Below are positions 37,664-48,118 of a DNA stretch of 64,000 nt, in pieces; position 1 is the stretch's first letter, and each line of letters begins with the position of its first letter. A program made the translations under genes and the position numbers. The DNA lies in assembly GCA_039640495.1 (NCBI GenBank), contig CP046864.1, positions 2,777,001 through 2,841,000 on the forward strand. The letters run 5' to 3'. A model generated the notes under the pieces. That model did not search any database and was not told where the DNA came from. It saw only the letters and a program-made list of their open reading frames with translations. Origin of the DNA: Rhodobacteraceae bacterium IMCC1335 (GTDB taxonomy: Bacteria; Pseudomonadota; Alphaproteobacteria; Rhodobacterales; Rhodobacteraceae).

Positions 37664-39445
37664 ATGCCAGTTTATAACGCGCCCATCCAAGACATAAGCT
37701 TTTTGTTAAACGACGTTCTGAAATTGCAGCAGCAAGATATACCGGGTTATGACGCGCTGGAACCCGAGCTGTTGCAAGCGATTTTAGAAGAGGGTGGCAA
37801 ACTGGCATCAGAGGTACTTGCGCCTCTCAATGCCTCTGGTGACCGCGAAGGCTGCCATTTAGAAAATGGCGTTGTTCGTACGCCAAAAGGCTTTAAAGAT
37901 GCCTTCGATAAGGTGAAAGACGGCGGCTGGACGGGGCTAGATTGCGATCCAGAATTTGGCGGGCAAGGGCTGCCTTATATCGTGGCGACAGCAATCGCGG
38001 AGATCTTTGCCTCTGCAAATATGGCCTTTGGAATGTATCCCGGCCTCACACATGGTGCCTATTCAGCGATACATACTCATGGCAGCGCAGAACAAAAAGC
38101 AACGTATCTGCCCCGAATGGTCAGCTGCGAGTGGACGGGCACGATGAATCTGACCGAACCGCATTGTGGCACCGATCTGGGACTGATGCGCACCAAGGCA
38201 GAACCAAATCAAGATGGCAGCTTCGCCATCACGGGGCAAAAAATCTTTATCTCGGCTGGCGATCACGATCTGGCCGAAAATATTATTCATCTGGTTTTGG
38301 CCAAAATTCCGGGGGGACCCGCCGGGGTGAAGGGGATCTCTTTGTTTATAGTGCCAAAGTTTTTGGTTCAAAAAGAGGGTACATTAGGGCCGAGAAACAA
38401 GGTCTCTGTGGGCAAAATCGAAGAAAAAATGGGCATTCATGCCAATGCAACCTGCGTGATGAACTTTGATGGGGCCACGGGGTTTCTGCTAGGGCAAGCC
38501 CATAAGGGCATGCGCGCGATGTTCACGATGATGAATGAAGCGCGTTTAGGGGTTGGGGTGCAAGGCTACGCCCAAGCAGAGGCCGCCTATCAAAATGCCC
38601 TCGCCTATGCCAAAGACCGCGTGCAAGGTCGTGCGGTGACCGGACCTGAAAATCCAGATGATGCGGCAGATCCCCTGATCGTGCATCCAGATATTCGGCG
38701 CAACTTAATGCAACAAAAAAGCTTTGTGGAAGGGGCCCGCGCCTTTGCCTATTGGGGGGCAATGTTAATTGATCAAAGCAATCGTGCAGACGATGAACCC
38801 GCGCATGGTTTGGTTAGCTTATTAACCCCAGTTATAAAAGGCTTCCTAACCGATCGCGGCTTTGAATTTTGCGTACAAGCCCAGCAGGTTTTTGGCGGGC
38901 ATGGATATATCGAAGAATGGGGTATGTCACAATTTATCCGCGATGCCAGAATTGCGATGATTTACGAGGGGGCAAATGGCGTTCAAGCGTTAGATCTGGT
39001 TGGCCGAAAACTCGGCCAAGATGGCGGCAAACATGCGCTGGCCTTTTTTGAGTTGATCAAAACCTTCTGCGCCGAAAGCGCCAGTGAAAGCCAAGAGTTT
39101 AAAGCAGATTTCATTGAGCCCTTGAAAACAGCCAGCAAACAGCTGCAAGAAGCTGCATTGTATTTTATGCAAAATGGGTTGAAATCGCCCAATACGGCTT
39201 TGGCCGGATCTTATGATTTCATGCATTTATTCGGGCATGTCTGCCTTGGCTATGCGTGGGCACGCATGGCCCAGCAAGCTTTTCGGAATTCAGCGCAAGG
39301 CACAGGTGACGCGGCGTTTAATGAGACAAAAATCAAAACAGGGCTCTATTATATGCAACGCGAGCTGCCCGCCACCGCGTTGCATCTGGCGCGTATCAAA
39401 AGCGGTGCTGATCCGGTGATGGCTTTAACCGCCGATCAGTTTTGA
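37664..39445 (+). CDS. Acyl-CoA dehydrogenase, long type (FadE/DmdC-like)
   Basis: A 593-residue acyl-CoA dehydrogenase with the extra C-terminal domain seen in FadE5- and DmdC-type enzymes. FAD and substrate motifs: [13 protein letters not shown] near residue 160, [11 protein letters not shown] near 195, [13 protein letters not shown] near 407. The catalytic Glu is present in [13 protein letters not shown] near 433. It desaturates acyl-CoA as the first step of beta-oxidation. DmdC, which acts on methylmercaptopropionyl-CoA from DMSP, belongs to this group, so that role cannot be excluded. Start ATG at 37664 follows AGGTG. First enzyme gene of the cluster. Confidence 0.88.
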   Translation: MPVYNAPIQDISFLLNDVLKLQQQDIPGYDALEPELLQAILEEGGKLASEVLAPLNASGDREGCHLENGVVRTPKGFKDAFDKVKDGGWTGLDCDPEFGGQGLPYIVATAIAEIFASANMAFGMYPGLTHGAYSAIHTHGSAEQKATYLPRMVSCEWTGTMNLTEPHCGTDLGLMRTKAEPNQDGSFAITGQKIFISAGDHDLAENIIHLVLAKIPGGPAGVKGISLFIVPKFLVQKEGTLGPRNKVSVGKIEEKMGIHANATCVMNFDGATGFLLGQAHKGMRAMFTMMNEARLGVGVQGYAQAEAAYQNALAYAKDRVQGRAVTGPENPDDAADPLIVHPDIRRNLMQQKSFVEGARAFAYWGAMLIDQSNRADDEPAHGLVSLLTPVIKGFLTDRGFEFCVQAQQVFGGHGYIEEWGMSQFIRDARIAMIYEGANGVQALDLVGRKLGQDGGKHALAFFELIKTFCAESASESQEFKADFIEPLKTASKQLQEAALYFMQNGLKSPNTALAGSYDFMHLFGHVCLGYAWARMAQQAFRNSAQGTGDAAFNETKIKTGLYYMQRELPATALHLARIKSGADPVMALTADQF

Positions 39446-39466
39446 TCGAACAAAGAAAGTGAAAAA

Positions 39467-40615
39467 ATGGGAATAGTCCAATCAAACTGGATGTCTGATG
39501 AACATGTGATGCTGTCTGAAATGACAGAAAAATTCATTCAAGATGAATGGAGTCCGCATTTCGAGCGTTGGCGCAAACAAGGAGAAATGGACCGTAGCAC
39601 TTGGCAACAAGCCGGTGAGCTGGGTCTGCTCTGCCCGTCGATCCCCGAAGCATATGGTGGGCCCGGGGGTGATTTTGGCCATGAAGCAACGATTTTGCTC
39701 GCGGGCAGCCGCGCCAATTTGGCCAGCTGGGGTCACGGCATTCATTCCGGAATCGTCGCGCATTATATTTTGGCCTATGGTACGGAGGAACAAAAAACCC
39801 GTTTGCTGCCCAAAATGCTTTCTGGTGAAATGGTCGGGGCGCTGGCAATGACGGAACCCGCTGCCGGTTCCGATTTGCAATCGATCAAAACCAAGGCCAC
39901 GCGCGATGGCAATATGTACCGCCTCAGCGGCCAGAAAACCTTTATTACCAATGGCCAACACGCCAATCTCATTTTGGTGGCGGCCAAGACAAATCCAAAT
40001 GAAAAAGCCAAAGGAATGTCTTTGGTGATTTTAGAAACGGATGGGGCGGATGGCTTCACCCGGGGCCGCAAACTGGAAAAAATTGGGATGAAATCCGCAG
40101 ATACGTCAGAGCTGTTTTTTGACAATATACCCATCCCACCGGAAAATATTTTGGGCGGCGAGGAAGGCCAAGGCTTTTATCAGATGATGAAGCAACTGCC
40201 CCAAGAACGCCTAATTATAGGATGCGGCGCGGTGGGTGCGATGGAGGGCGCGGTTGCCCGCACGATCGATTATTGCAAAGAACGCCAAGCCTTTGGTGCA
40301 TCGATTTTTACATTTCAAAACACAAAATTCAAACTGGCGGAATGCAAAACAAAAACCACCGTGGCGCGGGCTTTTTTAGACGCCTGCATCACCGAACATC
40401 TGCGCGGGGAATTAACCGTCGAAAAAGCTGCGATGTGCAAATATTGGCTCACCGACACTCAAGGCGAGGTCTTGGATGATTGTTTGCAATTGCATGGCGG
40501 CTATGGGTTCATGCAAGAATACGCAATCGCCGAAATGTGGACGGATGCGCGCGTACAACGAATTTACGGGGGCACCAATGAAATTATGAAAGAGTTGATT
40601 TCGCGCTCCCTTTAA
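39467..40615 (+). CDS. Acyl-CoA dehydrogenase, LCAD-like
   Basis: A 382-residue acyl-CoA dehydrogenase resembling long-chain enzymes. [11 protein letters not shown] near residue 127, [13 protein letters not shown] near 155 and [17 protein letters not shown] near 342 are family motifs. The C-terminal site reads [12 protein letters not shown], without the Glu used by medium-chain enzymes; Glu247 in PQERL is the expected base, as in LCAD and isovaleryl-CoA dehydrogenase. It lies 21 bp after the long-type acyl-CoA dehydrogenase gene. Together they may cover different chain lengths or branched substrates. Confidence 0.88.
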   Translation: MGIVQSNWMSDEHVMLSEMTEKFIQDEWSPHFERWRKQGEMDRSTWQQAGELGLLCPSIPEAYGGPGGDFGHEATILLAGSRANLASWGHGIHSGIVAHYILAYGTEEQKTRLLPKMLSGEMVGALAMTEPAAGSDLQSIKTKATRDGNMYRLSGQKTFITNGQHANLILVAAKTNPNEKAKGMSLVILETDGADGFTRGRKLEKIGMKSADTSELFFDNIPIPPENILGGEEGQGFYQMMKQLPQERLIIGCGAVGAMEGAVARTIDYCKERQAFGASIFTFQNTKFKLAECKTKTTVARAFLDACITEHLRGELTVEKAAMCKYWLTDTQGEVLDDCLQLHGGYGFMQEYAIAEMWTDARVQRIYGGTNEIMKELISRSL

Positions 40616-40812
40616 ATCAAGAAAGGCAGAATATGCGTGCCCCTCTAATCAAATAAAATTCGGCTGGGCTCGGTTTTTCTTCGGCGCCCAACGGCTCTCC
40701 CGCCTGCGGCGCTGCCACAGGTTAAAATTGAAACGTAAAATCGCGGTTAAAAAGCATGTTCTTTTTGCATAAATACTCAAAACTGCGGGCATAAATTGGA
40801 AAGGCAAATGTC

Positions 40813-41445
40813 ATGGAATTATACTGCTTCGGCGAAAGCGGCCACAGCTACAAAGCTGCGCTCGCGTTGCAACTGGCAGAATGCGTTTGGTCGCCAGTTT
40901 TTGTCGATTTTTTCAAAGGTGAAACACGCAGTAATGCCTATCGCACGCATATCAATCCTCTAGGGGAAGCTCCGGTTTTGCGCGATGGCGAAATTATGCT
41001 CAGTCAATCTGGCGTGATTCAAAACTATCTGGCTGAAAAAACGGGCAAACACGGGGGCGCCAACGCGGCAGAAACCCGCGAGGTTTTACGTTGGATTCTT
41101 TGGGATAATCACAAATTATCGGCGCTGGCAGGCACAACACGTTTCATGATGAATTTCTTAGCTGAGGACAAGCGCCCGCAAGCCGTGATCGAGTATAATC
41201 TCGCACGGTTAAAATCCAGTTATAAAATTTTGGATCTGGCTTTAAGCGAGCGCCGCTTTCTGGTGGGCGAAACCATTACCCATGCCGATATGACCTGCTG
41301 TGGGTATTTATACTACCCCGAGCCCTTCGGCTTTCAACGCCAAGACTGGCCGAATATCGATCGTTGGCTGGATAATATTTCTGCCTGTGACGGATGGAAA
41401 GCCCCCTATGACCTTATGCCCGGCAACCCCGCTGAGCGCGCCTAA
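40813..41445 (+). CDS. Glutathione S-transferase family protein
   Basis: A 210-residue protein with a thioredoxin-fold N-terminal domain (start MELYCFGESGHSYKAAL; INPLGEAPVL as the cis-Pro site; LSQSGVIQNYL as the glutathione-binding Ser) and an all-helical C-terminal domain with the THADMTCCGYL N-capping-like motif. Substrate unknown. It is 13 bp before the thiolase gene and in the same direction as the beta-oxidation genes. A 197-bp gap separates it from the acyl-CoA dehydrogenases, so a second promoter is possible. Confidence 0.85.
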   Translation: MELYCFGESGHSYKAALALQLAECVWSPVFVDFFKGETRSNAYRTHINPLGEAPVLRDGEIMLSQSGVIQNYLAEKTGKHGGANAAETREVLRWILWDNHKLSALAGTTRFMMNFLAEDKRPQAVIEYNLARLKSSYKILDLALSERRFLVGETITHADMTCCGYLYYPEPFGFQRQDWPNIDRWLDNISACDGWKAPYDLMPGNPAERA

Positions 41446-41458
41446 AGGAGAGCCTGTA

Positions 41459-42670
41459 ATGACTGATGTATATATCTATGATGCCCTGCGCACCCCGCGC
41501 GGCAAAGGCCGCAAAGATGGCAGCCTGCATGAAGTTACCGCATTGCGCCTGTCAAGCCTCACGCTGAACGCGATCCAATCGCGCAATAATTTAAGCGGCC
41601 ATGCCGTTGAAGATGTGATTTGGGGCAATGTTACTCAAGTTGGTGAACAAGGGGCCTGTTTGGCGCGCTCAGCGGTTCTGGCCTCTGACCTGGATGAACG
41701 CATCCCTGGCCTGTCAATAAACCGCTTCTGCGCCTCCGGGCTAGAAGCCGTGAATCTGGCGGCCAATCAGGTGCGCGGCGGCGCGGGAGAGGGCTATATT
41801 GCAGGCGGAGTCGAAAGCATGAGCCGCGTGCCGATGGCCAGTGATGGCGGCGCGATTGCCGTTGATCCGAGCATTACTTTCGATCAATATTTCGTTCCCC
41901 AAGGCATTGGCGCCGATATTATTGCCACAGAATACGGGTTTTCGCGCGATCAGGGCGATGTGCTTGCCGTTGAAAGTCAAAAACGTGCCAAAATCGCCTG
42001 GGATGAGAAGCGGTTTTCCAAATCCATAATTCCTGTCGAAGATATCAACGGGATCACCATTCTGGCGCATGATGAATTCATACGCCCAGACACCGATATG
42101 CAATCTTTAGGCGCCTTGAAACCTTCCTTTAAGGATCAAGGTGAAGTGATGCCCGGCTTTGATAAAATTGCGATGATGAAATATCCTCATTTGGAAAAAA
42201 TTCATCATATCCATCATGCTGGAAACAGCTCAGGTATCGTTGACGGAGCCGCCGCTTTGCTGATCGGTAATAAAGAATTTGGCAAAAAATTTGGGCTCAA
42301 ACCCCGCGCCAAAATTCACTCTACCGCGAAAATTGGCACCGACCCCACGATCATGTTAACCGGGCCCGTGCCCGTTACGGAAAAAATTCTGCGCGAAAGC
42401 GGTATGGCGATTGGCGATATCGATCTGTTCGAAGTCAACGAAGCCTTTGCCAGCGTGGTTCTGCGCTTTGAACAGGCCTTTGGCGTGGATCATGACAAAG
42501 TGAATGTGAATGGCGGCTCGATTGCGATGGGCCATCCTTTAGGTGCAACAGGGGCGATGATCCTTGGCACTTTGCTGGATGAACTTGAACGCAGCGATAA
42601 GGAAACTGGCCTTGCCACATTATGCATCGGCTCGGGGATGGGCGCCGCCACGATTATCGAGCGGGTCTGA
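41459..42670 (+). CDS. Acetyl-CoA acyltransferase (thiolase)
   Basis: A 403-residue thiolase that splits 3-ketoacyl-CoA in the last beta-oxidation step. The catalytic residues are Cys91 (FCASGLEA), the His of GHPLGATGA near 359, and the second Cys in CIGSGMGA near 389. NEAFA near 330 is also present. The ATG at 41459 follows GGAG with 8-nt spacing; the frame upstream overlaps the GST gene. Its stop overlaps the cupin gene start (TGATG). The neighbouring FadJ-type enzyme should supply its substrate. Confidence 0.92.
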   Translation: MTDVYIYDALRTPRGKGRKDGSLHEVTALRLSSLTLNAIQSRNNLSGHAVEDVIWGNVTQVGEQGACLARSAVLASDLDERIPGLSINRFCASGLEAVNLAANQVRGGAGEGYIAGGVESMSRVPMASDGGAIAVDPSITFDQYFVPQGIGADIIATEYGFSRDQGDVLAVESQKRAKIAWDEKRFSKSIIPVEDINGITILAHDEFIRPDTDMQSLGALKPSFKDQGEVMPGFDKIAMMKYPHLEKIHHIHHAGNSSGIVDGAAALLIGNKEFGKKFGLKPRAKIHSTAKIGTDPTIMLTGPVPVTEKILRESGMAIGDIDLFEVNEAFASVVLRFEQAFGVDHDKVNVNGGSIAMGHPLGATGAMILGTLLDELERSDKETGLATLCIGSGMGAATIIERV

Positions 42671-43152
42671 TGCCCAAAATTGATCTCTCTTGCGTGCCCG
42701 TTGAAACGGGCCAAGCCTGGTATCCCGCCCCGTATCAAGATGCTGTGGCCGGTTTGGAATTACAGCCCGTCAGCCGCACATCCGGGCTGACGCAATTTGC
42801 CGCGAATTTGGTGCGTTTGGCCCCCGGGGCAAAATCATCGCTGCGCCATTGGCATGTTCAGCAGGATGAGTTCGTGCTGGTGACCGAAGGAACGCTGACC
42901 TTAATCGAAGAGGATGGCGCCGTAGAGCTGGGCGCGGGCGAATGCGCGGCTTTTCCAGCGGGCCTCGAAAATGGCCACCATCTGGTGAATAGATCGTCAA
43001 AGCCCGCGACGTTTTTGGTGATTGGCACGCAGAGCAAAACCGAAACCGCCTATTATGCAGATATTGATATGATGGTGACGCAGCAGGATGGCCGCTTCAC
43101 CTTTTCCCGAAAAAATGGCGATCCAATCGCCCCAGAAGCCAACCGGAGCTGA
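42670..43152 (+). CDS. Cupin-domain protein
   Basis: A 160-residue single-cupin protein. The first cupin motif is visible as [16 protein letters not shown] (His pair and Glu), and the second as [12 protein letters not shown]. These residues would bind a metal. It lies between thiolase and the bifunctional beta-oxidation enzyme, overlapping the former by one base and ending 2 bp before the latter, so it belongs to the operon. Its role there is unknown; small cupins may act as isomerases or sensors. Confidence 0.85.
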   Translation: MPKIDLSCVPVETGQAWYPAPYQDAVAGLELQPVSRTSGLTQFAANLVRLAPGAKSSLRHWHVQQDEFVLVTEGTLTLIEEDGAVELGAGECAAFPAGLENGHHLVNRSSKPATFLVIGTQSKTETAYYADIDMMVTQQDGRFTFSRKNGDPIAPEANRS

Positions 43153-43154
43153 AA

Positions 43155-45353
43155 ATGACCGATTTTACGATGACACAAGATGCGCAAGGCATCGCAACAC
43201 TCACATGGAATTGCATTGGCAAATCGATGAATGTGATGAGCTTTGAGGCCTTGCAGCAGATGAACGCGATGATCGATCAGGCGCTTGCAGATGAGGCGGT
43301 AAAGGGCATTATTCTAACCAGTGGCAAAAAGGATTTTGCCGCAGGCATGGATTTGAATGTTCTTGCAGACCTTAGAAACGCGCCAGGCGATAATCCCGCA
43401 GAAGGCGTCTTTAAGGGGATCCAATCCATTCATCAGATTTTCCGCAAAATAGAGCGCGCCGGTATGGATGCAAAAACCCATAAAGGCGGCAAGCCAATCG
43501 CAACCGTCTTGCCGGGCACTGCGCTTGGCATCGGCTTTGAATTGCCTTTGGTCACGCATCGTATTTTTGCCGCCGATAATCCAAAAGCAAAAATTGGTTT
43601 GCCCGAAATTCTTGTTGGATTATTTCCCGGCGCCGGGGGCACCATCCGCTTGGTGCGCAAATTGGGCGCGATGGCCGCGGCCCCTTATTTGCTGGAAGGC
43701 AAAACCCTGCCCCCCGCCAAAGCCAAAGCCGCCGGGCTGATTGACAGCGTCAGCGCTGACCCAATGGCCGATGCCCGGGCTTGGGTTTTAAACGCCACAG
43801 CGGCTGAATTGGTCAAACCATGGGATCAAAAAGGCTATAAAATGCCAGGCGGCACCCCCTATCACCCCTCTGGCTTTATGACCTTTATTGGGGCCTCAGC
43901 GATGGTTCATGGCAAAACCCAAGGCGCTTATCCGGCGGCCAAAGCCTTGCTCAGCGCCGTCTATGAAGGCGCGCAAGTACCGTTTGAAACCGCGCTTAAA
44001 ATTGAGGCGCGCTGGTTCACCTCGGTTTTGATGAACCCGTCTTCTGAAGCTATGATCCGTAGCCTCTTCCTTAATAAAGGCGCTTTGGAAAAAGGCGCCG
44101 TGCGGCCAAAAGAAATCGCAGATCAATCCGTCAAAAAAGTAGGTGTATTAGGGGCTGGTATGATGGGGGCCGGGATTGCGTTGGTCTCTGCGCAGGCCGG
44201 CTTGCAGGTGGTGTTGATCGATCAAACGCAAGCGGCTGCAGACAAAGGCAAAGCCTATAGCGAAGCCTATATGGACAAGGGCATCAAACGCGGCAAAGCC
44301 ACGGCTGAAAAAAAACAGGCGGTGCTTGATAAGATTAGAGCCACAACCGATTACCAAGCGCTCAGCGATGTTGATTTGATCATTGAGGCTGTGTTTGAAG
44401 ATCCAAAGGTCAAAGCAGAGATTACAGGCGCGGTTGAGGCGGTTATTCCTAAAGAATGCATCTTTGCTTCAAATACCTCAACTTTGCCGATCAGCGAATT
44501 GGCCAAAGCAAGCGAACGCCCCGAGCAATTTATCGGGATTCACTTCTTTTCTCCAGTTGAGCGCATGGCATTGGTTGAAATTATCAAAGGCAAAGCAACC
44601 GGCGATCGCGCGGCTGCCAAAGCCCTAGATTATGTGCGGCAAATTCGCAAAACGCCCATCGTTGTAAACGATGCGCGGTTTTTTTACGCCAATCGCTGCA
44701 TCATCCCCTATATCAATGAAGGCATTCGCTTGGTGGCCGAAGGTGTCGCGCCGGCGATGGTGGATAATGCCGCGCGCATGCTGGGCTTTCCGGTTGGCCC
44801 CTTGCAGCTCGTGGATGAAACCTCGATTGATTTGGGTGCTAAAATTGCCCGTGCCACGAAAGCCGCTATGGGCAAAACCTATCCAGATTCGGCCGTTGAT
44901 GACGTGCTTTTCTGGATGGAATCCAAAGGCCGCTTGGGCCGCAAGGCAAAGGCCGGCTTCTTTAGCTATGACGCGCAGGGCAAACGCCTTGGCTATTGGG
45001 AGGGGCTGAGCGCACAATACTCGCTGGCCGCGCAGCAACCCGATTTGATTGACGTGCAACATAGATTGATCTTTGTTCAAAGCTTAGAAGCGGTGCGCGC
45101 GCTGGAAGAGGGCGTGCTGATGGATATTCGCGAGGGCGATGTGGGCGCTATTTTGGGCTGGGGGTTTGCACCCTGGTCTGGCGGCCCTTTCAGCTGGCTT
45201 GATATATTGGGCAGCCCCTATGCGGCCGAACGCTGCGATCAATTGCACCACGCCTATGGCGACCGCTTTGCCTGCCCGGATCTGCTGCGCAGCATGGCCA
45301 GCAAAGGGCAAAGCTTTTACGGGCAAGCTAAAAAAACCCAAAGCGCCGCCTAG
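43155..45353 (+). CDS. fadJ: Bifunctional enoyl-CoA hydratase / 3-hydroxyacyl-CoA dehydrogenase
   Basis: A 732-residue fusion enzyme performing the two middle steps of beta-oxidation. Residues 1-200 form the crotonase-type hydratase (KKDFAAGMDLN oxyanion region; GLPEILVGLFPGAGGT with the catalytic Glu). The Rossmann fold begins near 330 (GVLGAGMMGAGIA), and GIHFFSPVERM near 460 belongs to the dehydrogenase. A C-terminal helical domain ends the protein. Order and length fit FadB/FadJ. It follows the cupin gene by 2 bp. The symbol is by analogy; fadB would be equally fair. Confidence 0.9.
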   Translation: MTDFTMTQDAQGIATLTWNCIGKSMNVMSFEALQQMNAMIDQALADEAVKGIILTSGKKDFAAGMDLNVLADLRNAPGDNPAEGVFKGIQSIHQIFRKIERAGMDAKTHKGGKPIATVLPGTALGIGFELPLVTHRIFAADNPKAKIGLPEILVGLFPGAGGTIRLVRKLGAMAAAPYLLEGKTLPPAKAKAAGLIDSVSADPMADARAWVLNATAAELVKPWDQKGYKMPGGTPYHPSGFMTFIGASAMVHGKTQGAYPAAKALLSAVYEGAQVPFETALKIEARWFTSVLMNPSSEAMIRSLFLNKGALEKGAVRPKEIADQSVKKVGVLGAGMMGAGIALVSAQAGLQVVLIDQTQAAADKGKAYSEAYMDKGIKRGKATAEKKQAVLDKIRATTDYQALSDVDLIIEAVFEDPKVKAEITGAVEAVIPKECIFASNTSTLPISELAKASERPEQFIGIHFFSPVERMALVEIIKGKATGDRAAAKALDYVRQIRKTPIVVNDARFFYANRCIIPYINEGIRLVAEGVAPAMVDNAARMLGFPVGPLQLVDETSIDLGAKIARATKAAMGKTYPDSAVDDVLFWMESKGRLGRKAKAGFFSYDAQGKRLGYWEGLSAQYSLAAQQPDLIDVQHRLIFVQSLEAVRALEEGVLMDIREGDVGAILGWGFAPWSGGPFSWLDILGSPYAAERCDQLHHAYGDRFACPDLLRSMASKGQSFYGQAKKTQSAA

Positions 45354-45431
45354 CGCCTTGCGATGGCCAAATTCAAAGCCCTTCGCGATAAAAATGCCCC
45401 ATCCGAGCTTTTTAAGCAAGGCACCGCAGCA

Positions 45432-46340
45432 TCACAGAGTGCGGCGGGCGATTAAAACGCCTGCCGCTGCGATGCAGGCGATACCAGCCACCTGCAGCAA
45501 TTGAATTTGTTGCCCGATAAACAGCCAAGCGAAAAAAGGCCCAAAAATAAACGCGGAATATTCAAACACCGCCACATAAGACGCTTGGCCAATTTGATAG
45601 GCCCTGAAAATCAATCCTATCCCCAAAATAGAGCCCACTGCTTGGATAATGATCCACGGCAAAGCCGCGGCAAGCGACCAGGTCCAGGGGCGGGTTAAAA
45701 ACCCATCGGCACCTGGCGCAACATCGGCCCCCGCCATGCCAAGATATATCAACGCGACCGACCCGAACAGGAACTGCAAAACCAACAGCATCGTTAACAA
45801 AGATAAAGTCGATTCTCCCTCGCATAATTGTCGGGTTGCAACGGCGGCCAACGCGTAAAAAACGCCCCCCAAAACGGGTAGAAAGCTAATGATATTCAAA
45901 TCGATCAAACCCTTATTGAGCACCAATAAAATACCCAAAAAGCCCAAAGAAACCGCAATCACACGTATCGGTCCGATCTTTTCCCCCAACGACAATGCGG
46001 TGATCAGCAATACAAAAATGGGCGAAGTAAAAAGCCCAGCCAAGGCCTGCGCCATTGGCATAAAAGCCAAAGAGCCAAAATAAAACAGCATTGAGATTGT
46101 TAAAAAAAGACTGCGCAAAAGCACCGCCCAGAAGCGTTTCGGCAAGACCGAGCCCGCCCCAAAGGCAGAGAGACCCAAAATAAGAGGCAAAGCAATCGCG
46201 GCTCGCAACGCTTGAAATTGCCAAATGCTGACCGTTTCCGCAATAAAAACGATAAAATTATCAATGCATCCCACAACAAACATCGCGGCAATCATGCAAC
46301 TCGCTGCGGCGCGGCCATCAGTGGGAAGGTTTTCGCTCAT
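45432..46340 (-). CDS. EamA/DMT-family transporter
   Basis: A 302-residue membrane protein with about 10 helices in two EamA repeats (first repeat about 15-145, second about 155-295). This drug/metabolite transporter family exports amino acids, nucleosides or unknown metabolites. It is on the opposite strand, splitting the acyl-CoA cluster between the bifunctional enzyme and the acyl-CoA synthetase. Substrate unknown. Confidence 0.87.
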   Translation of the reverse strand: MSENLPTDGRAAASCMIAAMFVVGCIDNFIVFIAETVSIWQFQALRAAIALPLILGLSAFGAGSVLPKRFWAVLLRSLFLTISMLFYFGSLAFMPMAQALAGLFTSPIFVLLITALSLGEKIGPIRVIAVSLGFLGILLVLNKGLIDLNIISFLPVLGGVFYALAAVATRQLCEGESTLSLLTMLLVLQFLFGSVALIYLGMAGADVAPGADGFLTRPWTWSLAAALPWIIIQAVGSILGIGLIFRAYQIGQASYVAVFEYSAFIFGPFFAWLFIGQQIQLLQVAGIACIAAAGVLIARRTL

Positions 46341-46418
46341 TGGGGTTTTCTTTGCCTCATTATACCGCTTAATCTAGCTTGAAACCGACACGGGCACAGG
46401 ATTCTTTAGGAGAGCATT

Positions 46419-48050
46419 ATGGGGTGGATGACAGACGAAACCGGCTTGGATAAAAATCAGGCAAATTATGTGGCGCTGACCCCCTTGTCACATTTAAGGC
46501 GCGCTGCGGTGGTGTTTGCAAACCTGCCCGCGGTGAGCTACGGCGCGCATCGCAAAACCTATGCGCAATATTATGCGCGCTGCTCACAGCTGGCCTCGGC
46601 GTTGCAACAACGTGGCGTGTGCCCCGGGGATGTTGTGGCGACATTAATTCCCAACCTGCCCGCGCAGGCAGAAGCCCATTTTGGAGTGCCCGCTTGCGGC
46701 GCCGTATTAAACACCATCAATACGCGGCTTGATACAGGCACAGTCAGCTATATTTTTGCCCATGGCGGCGCGAAAATAGTTTTGGTCGATAGCCAGTTTT
46801 TAAGCTTGGCCGAGGCCGCTTGCGCCGATATGGACGGCGAGGCACCCGTGATTATCGAAGTGCCCGATGATCAAGCCAACTTTCCCGCTTCTGGGCGCTA
46901 TCAAACCTATGAAGATCTGCTTGCCACTGGCGATCCAGATTTTTCCTGGCACATGCCCGAGGATGAATGGGAAAGCCTATCCCTGAATTATACCTCAGGA
47001 ACCACGGGGCGCCCGAAAGGCGTGGTATGCCACCACCGGGGCGCCTATCTGATGACCATGGGCACCGTGGTCAGCTGGCAGATGACGCTGCGCCCAGTGT
47101 TTATGGCGATTGTTCCGCTGTTTCACTGCAATGGCTGGAACCATACATGGATGATGCCACTTTTAGGCGGCACGCTGGTTTGCTGCCGCGACATCACAGC
47201 CAGCGCGATTTATAATGCCATCGCAGATGAGAACGTCGGCTATTTTGGCGGAGCTCCTATCGTATTGAACATGCTTGTCAACGCCAAGGATGACGAACGG
47301 CGCGAATTTGAACACGTGGTCGAAGTGTTCACGGCAGGCGCGCCGCCTGCCCCAGCAACGCTGTCAAAAATCGAAAAGCTTGGGTTTAACGTCACCCAAG
47401 TTTACGGATTAACCGAAACCTATGGACATGTCACAGAATGCGTTTGGGATGAAACCCGATGGGGCGATGCCGATGAAGACAAGCGCGCCACCATCAAGGC
47501 CCGCCAAGGCGTGGCTTTTCCGATGATGGAACATATCACCGTTATGGATGAACACATGACGCAAGTTCCAATGGATGGCAAAACTCAAGGTGAAATCATG
47601 ATCCGCGGCAATTCGGTGATGAAGGGCTATTTGAAAAACCCAGAGGCAACGGCAGAAGCTTTTCAAGGGGGCTATTTCCATTCGGGCGATTTGGCCGTGC
47701 AGCATGCTGACAGCTATGTGCAAATCGCAGATCGCGCCAAAGACATCATCATTTCCGGCGGTGAAAATATAAGCTCCGTAGAAGTAGAGGGCGTTTTAAT
47801 GGGGCATCCGGCGGTATCGCTTTGCGCGGTGGTTGCCAAGGCGGATGAAAAATGGGGCGAGGTGCCCTGCGCCTTTATCGAGCTTTTGGACGGCGCCAGC
47901 ATCAGCGAAGAAGAATTGGTACGGTTTGCCCGCAGCAAGCTGGCGGGCTTCAAAACCCCCAAAACAATCATCTTTCAAGAGCTTCCAAAAACCTCAACTG
48001 GAAAAATTCAAAAATTTGAGCTGCGTAAAATAGCCTCTGAAGGCAGCTAA
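46419..48050 (+). CDS. Acyl-CoA synthetase (AMP-binding)
   Basis: A 543-residue AMP-forming acyl-CoA ligase. The P-loop LNYTSGTTGRPKGV is near residue 188, YGLTETYG near 328, the SGDLAV Asp near 427, and the catalytic Lys in TSTGKIQK near 527. The start ANYVALTPLSHLRRAA resembles the plant acyl-activating enzyme group and bacterial medium-chain fatty-acid ligases. It should load acids for the beta-oxidation enzymes upstream. A DMSP-related ligase (DmdB-type) role cannot be ruled out. The ATG follows AGGAG with 7-nt spacing. Confidence 0.88.
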   Translation: MGWMTDETGLDKNQANYVALTPLSHLRRAAVVFANLPAVSYGAHRKTYAQYYARCSQLASALQQRGVCPGDVVATLIPNLPAQAEAHFGVPACGAVLNTINTRLDTGTVSYIFAHGGAKIVLVDSQFLSLAEAACADMDGEAPVIIEVPDDQANFPASGRYQTYEDLLATGDPDFSWHMPEDEWESLSLNYTSGTTGRPKGVVCHHRGAYLMTMGTVVSWQMTLRPVFMAIVPLFHCNGWNHTWMMPLLGGTLVCCRDITASAIYNAIADENVGYFGGAPIVLNMLVNAKDDERREFEHVVEVFTAGAPPAPATLSKIEKLGFNVTQVYGLTETYGHVTECVWDETRWGDADEDKRATIKARQGVAFPMMEHITVMDEHMTQVPMDGKTQGEIMIRGNSVMKGYLKNPEATAEAFQGGYFHSGDLAVQHADSYVQIADRAKDIIISGGENISSVEVEGVLMGHPAVSLCAVVAKADEKWGEVPCAFIELLDGASISEEELVRFARSKLAGFKTPKTIIFQELPKTSTGKIQKFELRKIASEGS

Positions 48051-48118
48051 AGCGCTGTCTTTAAAGCAAGCTTTATGCTAGAGGTTCAAAAAACGAGGCG
48101 GCGGAATAGCCCGAGCAG

